From: Entomortierella parvispora
Taxonomy: Eukaryota > Mortierellomycota > Mortierellomycetes > Mortierellales > Mortierellaceae
Reading direction: 5' to 3'
NCBI GenBank assembly: GCA_963573315.1
Contig: OY752151.1
Location: 434,001 to 498,000, forward strand
DNA length: 64,000 nucleotides
The translations under genes and the position numbers were made by a program. This document shows, piece after piece, positions 56,990 through 64,000 of the stretch. Each line of letters begins with the position of its first letter. Within the stretch, counting starts at the first letter, position 1. Below the pieces are notes generated by a model. The model saw only the letters and a program-made list of their open reading frames with translations, was not told the DNA's origin and did not search any database.

Positions 56990-59260
56990 CCATGTAAACC
57001 TGAACTGGTCATTCACGCCAATGCGCCGCCCCTCGACCACGTAGTGTCCTCCCGCATAGCTCTTAATCAGCGCATCGTCGAGTCGCATCGACTTTTTGAG
57101 CTCGTCTGCCAGAACAACTCGCTTCCCCTTCATCGGCTCCAGCCCTGCGTCATGCAAGTCCTTGTCCTTGTCGAAGTGCGCCTTGCAGAAGAACTTGTGC
57201 TGCTCTTGAGGCAGTCTCCGAAGAACACTCGCAGCAGCGCCAGCAGCGTAGACTTGCCGTTGTTGCCGCTCCGCTTGTCGGTCAAGACCAGGAACTTCTT
57301 GTCGATGCGGTGCCCTGCAGCAGCGATGCTATGAAGGTCAGGACGATGTCGCGCTCTTCCGCTACGGGCAGAATCATCCTGAAAAACTCTACGACCTCGT
57401 CCATGTGCTTCTCGGAGAGCTCCTTGCTATATTTCCACCCTGCACAAGTCAGCGCGTAATCCTGTGGGTTCGTACGGCGCAGCGTCTTTAGCTCAAGGTC
57501 GAAAGAGCCGTTCTGGAGCGCGAAGATGCCGAGGTTCTCGTCGATTTTCTCCTCAAACTCATCGTCGTAGATCTCCTTCACGAACATCTTGCGCAGCGCT
57601 TGGATGTTCCTGTGGCTCTCGATGAACCTCTTCTCGCTCTCAGTCAGCCCGACCACATGCTTCTTAAGCCGAGCCTCCAGTATGCTCTCCACGCGGGTAT
57701 TGTGTGTTTTTTCCACACCCTGAAATCGAGCTGCACACAAACAGCCCGTCGAAACTGTTGGCCTTTCCCGTTGTCGCAGAACTTGAACATATCCACGATG
57801 CCTGGGTTCCCAGCCAAGAGCCCCTGAATCAGGGCGGACTCTGTTCTATCGACCTCCCCATCCTGGTCCCCACCGTAGTTGTTGATCACGTCGCTGCCGT
57901 TGTTGTAGATCATAATGTTGTATCTCTCCTTCAACAGAGTGTGGCACCCGCTTTGGAGTGCACTCATAAGGATCTCCAGCGGTTTCTTTGAGTAGACGGG
58001 CTTGCCAACCTGCTTGCCATTCGAGTACTTACTTGGTCAGGTATTTTCTGGTATTCCAGGGGTTCTTTACGCTTATGCGATGCTCGCCGCTCTGCCCAGT
58101 CCTGTACACACACTTGATCGTGTTCTTGTCCTTGAGCATGCAGCTGGTGGGCACGTCGTCGCCGAACGGTGGGTGCACGGCAGAGAGGTCCTCTTTGGTC
58201 AACAACACTAAGTCGCGAATGTAACCGATGAACTCGTTGTTCTCGAACACAACCAGGCTGCTTTTGAACACGAGAATCTCCTTGTCGCTGCCGTTGTCCA
58301 ATGCAAGCGAGATGACCTTGACGTCCTTGTCTTCAACGATTCTCGTCACGCTCGTAGCATGTTCCAGCTGCTGAAACGCACTGAGATCAGACACAAGCAC
58401 CTCAGTGTTCACCGCTTCTAGGTCCTCCTCGACCTCTCCTGGCTTATGCTCTGAAAGGTGCTGCAGTGTGCCAAAAGTCACAGACCCGTTGTTCTGGCGG
58501 TACACCTCCTCACATCTTCTACTTGGCAGATTTCTGTGAGAAGCTGTCAGCGATCTCGAGCGCGTCGTATCCGTTGCTTATTGTTGTGTCGGCAATTGCC
58601 CAGACGAGCCCGAGCTAGCCAGCGCGATCATCAGCATGACAGGCTGGGATGCCTGCGACAACGCTCTTGAGAAGCTGGAAGGAGACGGGCCTAGCAGTGG
58701 CATCCACATCATCATCGTCTGCCTTGGCTACGGTAAGCTGCTCGACTGTTTTCTCCTTCTTTACAGCCACGGGCGTGAGGAGTTTGACGATCTCTGCTGG
58801 CAGCTCTGATGGGTGTTTGAAGCTCGCCCATCCCGAAATCAACTTGTATCCCGGAGACTTGGCCCAATCACGTATTTCCTGTCAGACAGCACATCGATCT
58901 TGACCTTTTTCTCTGGGCATCCAAAAAACGCACCATCGACACGCTGTATCCCCGACTCAAGCTCTTCGCAATGGCAATACAGGTGCAAGCCCCCATTCTT
59001 GGTCTGTACCGCTGGGATCTTGCTCTCATCGACCAAATACTTCTTCAACAGCCCCCAAGCCTCGACACCGCACATGTACTTCTCGGGGCTTTCCTTGTCC
59101 TTGATGAGATCACAATCGGTAACAGTGAGGTTGCTGGCCTGCCCGCACAAGATCCCATAATGCTGTCCCTGCTCGTGCTGCTAGACTCCGTGGGCTTCTG
59201 CCAAGCAGAAATTCTTGGGCTTTTGTCCTCATTGCATGGAAAAGTTACAACCGCTGTCAT
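56990..59260 (-). pseudogene. Decayed archaeo-eukaryotic primase plus D5-type helicase gene
   Basis: On the minus strand, fragments in changing frames follow the order of a primase-helicase protein. A primase-like part comes first, with ASNLTVTDCDLI (metal-binding Asp region), VQTKNGGLHLYCH and KYVIGPS. A linker follows. A D5-N-like part has GIFALQNGSFDLELKTL and DYALTCAGWKY. An SF3 helicase core then shows a P-loop GNNGKST at about 57,260, RVVLADELK (Walker B) and RRIGVNDQFRFTW at the end. At least five frame changes or stops separate the fragments, so it is not functional. Such proteins are known from nucleocytoplasmic large DNA viruses, related mobile elements and phages. The start would be near 59,260, divergent from the Crinkler gene. 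Confidence 0.75.
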
Positions 59261-59547
59261 GGTAGATAGGGCCTGTTACGTTGTAAGAGATGGAAGGGTA
59301 TTGGGGAGAGCTGGTAGGTGTTTGATAGTCTTTAAAAAGTCTCGGCAGCTCTTCAGTTTTGGAGGCGGGCAGACGTGGGGTACGGAGATCGTGTTGTAGA
59401 CGGCATGTGGCAGTGCACTCACATGACTCTCCAGGAGTGACTGTTTCTGGTAGCGCGTTACCATCAACAAAACGTAAACGGGGCCCATTCATACCACCTC
59501 CCATTCTCCATTCGCACGCTCCACCTCCCCACTGCATTCACTCCTCC
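59261..59547. promoter_or_regulatory. Divergent promoter region between primase relic and Crinkler gene
   Basis: 287 bp separate the two divergent starts. The half next to the Crinkler ATG is CT-rich. Confidence 0.4.
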
Positions 59548-61318
59548 ATGGCGGCCGACACACTCACACTCTTCTGTCTTATCAGTGGCGAGCTTCTATC
59601 AAGAGCATTCCCCGTCGAAGTGGCGTCGAGTAAGACGGTTGGTGCGCTCAAGGATGCCATCACGTCAAAAAAGCCAAATGCGTTCGAGCACATTGACGCC
59701 AACGACCTGGTGCTCTGGCAAGCCACTGTCCCCACTGACGAGAGTGCAGGAGACGATTGCATCATCAAGCTTGATGACTTGGACGACAAGACAAAGCTTG
59801 CCAACCCAAGGATAAGCCTTTCCAAGCTGTTCCCCGAGAGCCTTGACGACAGCACATACATCGTTGTCGAGCGACCCCAAGGTATGTTCATGTTTATGGT
59901 CGCCACTCGAGTTTACCCGGTGGCCAGAAGGCAGAGTATCAGAGCGTCATCTCCAAGAAAGACTTCTGCCTTCTGGCCACCATAGTCCGTGCACTGTGCT
60001 TACTAGTCACTCTGTTTCTATTCACCTAGCTGCGAGCACGCCGCAAACGCTCGAGCTGGAGGCAAGGATGGCAGCATTGCAGGAGAAGAATGCCGAGTTG
60101 AGAAGCACATCTATTTGTGAGTGTGAATAGCCCGACGGGATGAAATATTCGAGATGATGTTCTTGAAGAAGAAAGCTAAATGTTTATTTGGTTTGTTCTT
60201 TAGCATTGGCAATCGTCGACAAAAGAGGCGGAAAAAACAAACAAATTTGCCGATACGTGGCTGACACGAAGACGGCAACTCTTGACAAACTACGACAACT
60301 CCTTGGGCAGCATTTCGAGCAGTGTGAAACAGACACATTCGTGCAAATTTATTTGTATCAACCTGGGTGTGCAACCCCTGTTTGGTTATCCAACGACGAC
60401 GTACTCCGCTCTTGTCTGGACATAGCCAAGGACAATGGATACAAGACCTTTATCATATCTTTGGATAGTCCGGCCAAGATCTTCTCGTCTTTCACCTGGA
60501 GCGATACTCAAACCCAGTATGGAGTCGGAGAGGCTGAACTTTTGCCAGAGTTTGATATTGAACCCAAGTCATTGCAGGACGACGAGAAAACGACATTGGA
60601 ACACGTTGTCCAGGATTGTATTTGCAAGCAGAAGGCATACTTGCTTGGACCGGGCGCAAGCGAGAGAACAAAATCATCGGTTGTCGATACGTTCATGGTT
60701 GGAGCCATGCAATCCTACTATTCCCATATGTACCTGGCACAAGAACATCCGATGAGCGGTATGCGTGGTCACGGGCCCGTCGACTATGCTGTTATTGACC
60801 GACGAAATAACTCACAGGTTCTTGGTGTTACGGAAGTCAAGAAGGAGGAGTTCTTGAAAGGCCTGGCTCAAAATATGGCACAGCTCGATGTGGCCGTGCA
60901 ACAAAAGAAACGAAAACGAATGGACGAAGTGGACGAAGGCAGCGGAGAGAAACCACCCGTTCGCTTCAAGTCATATGGGATTGTGACAGACTCGTTCATG
61001 TGGACAGTCATCGAGTGTACATTGGACGAGGAGGAGATCTTGACGTACCGAAGGAAGAACATCCCAGGTTTGCGACTTGACTTGATCAAGAAAGAAGCAG
61101 ACTTGAAAGAAGACTGTGAGATAGTTTTCAGCTATATTCTTGCTTTGTTCGACTTGATGAAGGACGAGATCGTGAACAGGAGCACCTACGGTAGTCCTGC
61201 TTCTGGCTCTGTGCCGAACAAGCGAATCGCAATAGGCCGCGTGGCTCATGAGGAAGATGCAGTCGGAACTTCCAGGACGCATGCTGCAACGCAAGAACCT
61301 GCGGCACACCAGGCCTGA
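59548..61318 (+). CDS. Crinkler (CRN)-type effector with restriction-endonuclease-like C-terminus
   Basis: Three exons, 59,548-59,881, 60,030-60,116 and 60,204-61,318, join in frame to about 511 residues. The N-terminal ~110 residues are a CRN header: TLTLFCLISGE, then F-V-V, KTVGALKDAI, DANDLVLWQATVP, LSKLFPESL and STYIVVERPQ. A short coiled linker (LELEARMAALQEKNAEL) follows. The C-terminal domain carries a PD-(D/E)xK-like pattern: GHGPVDYAVIDR (Asp near 330), then VTEVKKEEF (E-x-K near 351), and QNMAQLDVAV. In known CRNs, headers are joined to nuclease or kinase warheads that act in nuclei. There is no signal peptide, as in many CRNs. The frame is intact although the divergent primase gene is decayed. 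Confidence 0.85.
59919..59981. repeat. 16-bp perfect inverted repeat inside Crinkler intron 1
   Basis: GGTGGCCAGAAGGCAG (59,919-59,934) and its exact reverse complement (59,966-59,981) could form a hairpin with a 31-base loop in the pre-mRNA or mark a small insertion. Confidence 0.85.
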
Positions 61319-61612
61319 CCCGTCAGCGGACAAGGTGAAGAGTGTAAGCTTTTATAAAAGCAACTGCCGTGCGCAAGCAAACCCAGGCGCCTCGACGCCG
61401 TCGCTGTATTTCTGAAGCGTGCTGTAAAATAAAAAAACCTCTGTTGCTGACCAACCCTCTCTTATTGACTGGAACAGCTGGAATACGCCTTTCGGTTTTC
61501 TGAAAAAGATGTCACAATCAACAATCACATCTTACCTCGCGCCCGCATGGTCCTCTTCTCTGTCCTGCCATTCACTCGCTCCCTCATTCCTCACTCCACT
61601 CTCAATCCAAAC

Positions 61613-62281
61613 CATGACCGTTGCCAAATGTCCTCCTGCCCATTCCAAGCCAAATGTCCTCCTGCCCATTCCAAGCCAACAAAGGCTGACACACAGACAC
61701 CCTCACCGACAAGTCTGGAGTCCGCTCTAGAGGAGCTGCGCGAGAGGCTGGCAGCTGTTTCGGTTGAACTCAAGAGCACAGAGCAGGACCTGGAGGATTC
61801 GAACAATGACCTTGCATCTGCTCTGGAGGAGCTTGAGGACACGCAGACGCAGCTCGAGGAGACCCAACTTTCTTTAAGAAACACTGAGGCTGCTCGCCGA
61901 ACAGTGAGCAAGCGCACCTGGCAGCCAACCGCGAGCGCGTCTTGATACGTCCACGGGCACACCAGGAGGTATTCGTTGTCTTGCGGTTCCAGTCGCCCCA
62001 GCCATTGCCTGTTGGCGGATATCGACTTCAACAGAGAGCAGTGGACCGCACCCTGCGCCAGCTCATCGATCCACCCTGAGCTCGATGCTGCTGAGATGGA
62101 TGAACTGCGTTTTGACTCCTCTCCTCCCGGACAGTTCGTCTATCAGCATATGAAGAGTGACAGGGATGCACCCATAGAGTTCAATCGTCGCAACCTCACT
62201 CTCAAGGGTGGCTATACGGAGGCGGAGATGGTGGAGTATGTCACCAGCTTCTTCAACATCCACACTCAGGAGAATCTCTAG
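61613..62281 (+). pseudogene. Broken coiled-coil gene of the island
   Basis: The ATG at 61,613 starts MTVAKCPPAHSKP. The frame is then shifted by a 26-bp tandem duplication, leaving a short product. In the other frame follow a coiled coil (SALEELRERLAAVSVELKS, ALEELEDTQTQLEETQ) and, after further shifts near 61,910 and 62,080, a segment with VFVVLRFQSPQPLPVGGYRL and FDSSPPGQFVYQHMKS. The layout (coiled coil, then a small globular end) resembles C-termini of large-DNA-virus KilA-N/MSV199-type proteins, but I cannot confirm this. It is broken in any case. Confidence 0.55.
61627..61678 (+). repeat. 26-bp tandem duplication
   Basis: AAATGTCCTCCTGCCCATTC plus CAAGCC occurs twice in direct succession. 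26 is not a multiple of three, so it shifts the frame of the surrounding ORF. Confidence 0.95.
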
Positions 62282-62431
62282 GTTTGTCGAGTATCTTCAG
62301 TCCCTGAAGTCGACTTAGCTCTGGAGCAGGATGGCCATCATCGAGTACCGGAAGTCGACTTAGCTCTGGATTAGCTCTTCAAAGGGGTCGTCCCATATCT
62401 GGATGGCAGTCGGTCTGAATCCTCAGGTCTA

Positions 62432-62674
62432 GTGGGACACAGCCTGTTTTTAAAAAGCACGTCTGGCCCCACTGGCACCCCTGGTCACAGCATGCCCTCA
62501 TAGCCTCTCTTAGCCCACAGAAATAAAGTTGCTCTCGTAGATAGACTCCGCCTCCCAGCCCTCAGTGGCTATCAGGTTAGAGAGGAGTCGCACCAAAGAG
62601 GCCTGACTCCTGTGCCAGCCCTTGTAGGAAACACTCAGACCCACACCAGCGACGGACTGACTGCTGTTTTATTG
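62432..62674 (+). repeat. Right direct repeat bounding the 5.5-kb island
   Basis: Same orientation and nearly the same sequence as 56,665-56,915. Differences include a 5-6 base gap near GTCGCAC. It is preceded by the GGTCGTCCCATATCTGGATG block and by two copies of GAAGTCGACTTAGCTCTGGA (about 62,309 and 62,351). Confidence 0.9.
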
Positions 62675-63061
62675 CTCAGGAGAGCAAGCCCAGAGTGCAG
62701 CCCGAGTCTGTCAGACCCAGAACAACCCCCCAGTGTAGTTGACAGTACAGAGGGCGGCAAAGTGCAGTTGCGCTTGCAGAGAGTGGCACTCTAGTTTTGT
62801 CTTGCATTATTGCTCCCAGGATGCATGTGTCTTTCTCGGTCGTCGGGGTGGAGTTTGCCCACTTTCGCTCTTCTTTCTCCATCTTTTCATACCTTTTCAT
62901 CCTCCTCTCCTGCTGCACGCACTGCTGCATACTCTGCTCTCTCCTCTCCACTCCCCACTCCCCACTATCTACTCATTGCTTGGTCTCTTTACATTCTTGT
63001 CACCCCCCCCCCTTCTCCACAACCTTTTGTGAATGCACCCTCACCAACACTCTGAATTGCA
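62675..63061. promoter_or_regulatory. Leader/promoter of the last gene
   Basis: A long pyrimidine-rich tract (CTCC repeats, C9 run near 63,003) lies directly upstream of the ATG at 63,062. No other gene is seen. Confidence 0.5.
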
Positions 63062-64000
63062 ATGCAGTCCTCGGCCTTCTTGAACAACGTGCGAACCACC
63101 GCCAGCCAGATCCCCCGTGCAATCTCTCCTCACCTCGCCTCTCCAACCTCTCCAGTCTCCTCTGCGTCCTCGTCCATCCGCTCCATCTCTCCTAGTCGCC
63201 ACTCTTTCCAGATCCGATCCAGGTCTGCGTCGCCTTCTCCTCGGCGCTTTGCAAGTGTGCTTGCCTATCATGCAACACCCATTGCGAGCCCCAAGCAGCA
63301 GCAGCAGCAGCAGCAGGACAAGTCGCCCGAGCAACCACACCACTCTAGCCTGAGTGACCATGGCAAAGACGGAAGAAGCCGAGACGAGAGTCCCAGTCGT
63401 ATCGCAGTGAGAAACCTGGAAGAGTCTTGGAGACGATTCGAGTTGGATGCTGCGGCATCTCCTTCGTTGTCGTCGAGTTCGTCTTTTGGGCAGTCGGGCT
63501 CACAGTCCCCTGCCCGTGTTGGATCCCCCTCACCCCTTTCGAAGAAACCACCGTACAAGGAGTTGATTGAGTGCAGGAGCCTTGAAGAGAGCCTGTCCGA
63601 GGATGAGAACAGCACCCCACGTTTGAGCCAAGAGAGGCAAGAGACCCTTCTTGATCCTAAATCTCGGATGGCCAAACAGAGACCAGTTGGGCAATCGATT
63701 TCTGAGCCCAACGCAGATAACAAAAAGGGCAGCGCTGATCAACAGGATCGCAGCCCTCCTGCAGTGAAGGCCAACGGCGGTGGTCATACAAAGGACGGCG
63801 GTCGCGCGACCACGCAAGAGGTGCTGCATCTCGAACAGCAACAACCACAACCACAGTACAGCTTCAGCAGCACATTCCTCGCCTCCACTGAGGCAAGGCA
63901 CATCCTCGACTTGCCTCCTCTTTTGGGTCAAGACCCCAACAGGATTTCAGACGTCTTGCCCTTGACGATTCCTCATCATCCACAACCCCAACCGCATCCG
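63062..64000 (+). CDS. Ser/Pro-rich protein, N-terminal part only (runs off the window)
   Basis: An open frame of 313 codons from the ATG at 63,062 to the window end without a stop. It begins MQSSAFLNNVRTTASQIPRA. It is rich in Ser, Pro, Gln and Arg with SPSPRR/SRSASP patterns, a seven-Gln run, and a short charged segment NLEESWRRFELDAA. No domain is recognised. The composition fits a disordered N-terminus of a regulatory protein. The rest of the gene lies outside. Confidence 0.65.
   Translation, partial: MQSSAFLNNVRTTASQIPRAISPHLASPTSPVSSASSSIRSISPSRHSFQIRSRSASPSPRRFASVLAYHATPIASPKQQQQQQQDKSPEQPHHSSLSDHGKDGRSRDESPSRIAVRNLEESWRRFELDAAASPSLSSSSSFGQSGSQSPARVGSPSPLSKKPPYKELIECRSLEESLSEDENSTPRLSQERQETLLDPKSRMAKQRPVGQSISEPNADNKKGSADQQDRSPPAVKANGGGHTKDGGRATTQEVLHLEQQQPQPQYSFSSTFLASTEARHILDLPPLLGQDPNRISDVLPLTIPHHPQPQPHP

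Noticed and set aside
56665..62674. LTR retrotransposon
   Set aside because: The direct repeats lack TG...CA ends that I could define, and there is no reverse transcriptase, integrase or gag between them.

Overview
The window looks like nuclear DNA of a filamentous fungus, probably an early-diverging Mucoromycota/Mortierella-type lineage (inference). Genes are split by short GT-AG introns of about 50-100 bases, often with CTAAC/CTGAC-like branch sites. The gene set includes a Tea1/Kel1-type polarity protein, a proteinase-B-inhibitor (I9) protein, a HEI10-type meiotic RING protein and a Crinkler effector. Exon coordinates were built by hand from splice consensus, reading frame and family resemblance. 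None is backed by transcripts.

Layout. 1-8.5 kb is a compact housekeeping block on the + strand: HRD1 (ERAD ubiquitin ligase), an MGRN1/LUL-type RING ligase with a probable N-myristoylation site, and RRP15 (ribosome assembly). 8.5-11.7 kb holds no recognisable gene. 11,708-14,238 is a complete pogo-like DNA transposon with 134-bp perfect terminal inverted repeats, a TA target duplication and an apparently intact one-intron transposase. It sits about 0.5 kb upstream of a large kelch plus coiled-coil gene of the Tea1/Kel1 family (14.7-20.1 kb).

20.5-34.6 kb is accessory. Two copies of a composite repeat (foldback element, antisense tRNA-like sequence, shared linker, A-run) bracket a 2,864-residue secreted cysteine-rich repeat protein and an unresolved Gln/Ser/Pro-rich gene. 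The second copy abuts an 8-kb LINE (34.6-42.5 kb) with CCHC gag, AP endonuclease, reverse transcriptase and RNase H. Its middle ORF carries three frame changes. 42.75-47.85 kb is a tandem duplication of a 2.5-kb unit, each copy with a small secreted knottin-like gene.

48-53.6 kb returns to core genes: HEI10 (meiotic crossover), SRP receptor alpha (protein targeting to the ER) and a His-rich I9 inhibitor. These are followed by a broken subtilisin gene and a secreted protein with two YbaY/YscW-type domains. 56.7-62.7 kb is an island bounded by 250-bp direct repeats. It holds a badly decayed primase/D5-type helicase gene, a divergent and intact Crinkler gene with a restriction-endonuclease-like C-terminus, and a broken coiled-coil gene. 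I read it as a decayed selfish or virus-derived element with a surviving effector, and it is the most interesting part of the window. The window ends inside a Ser/Pro-rich gene.
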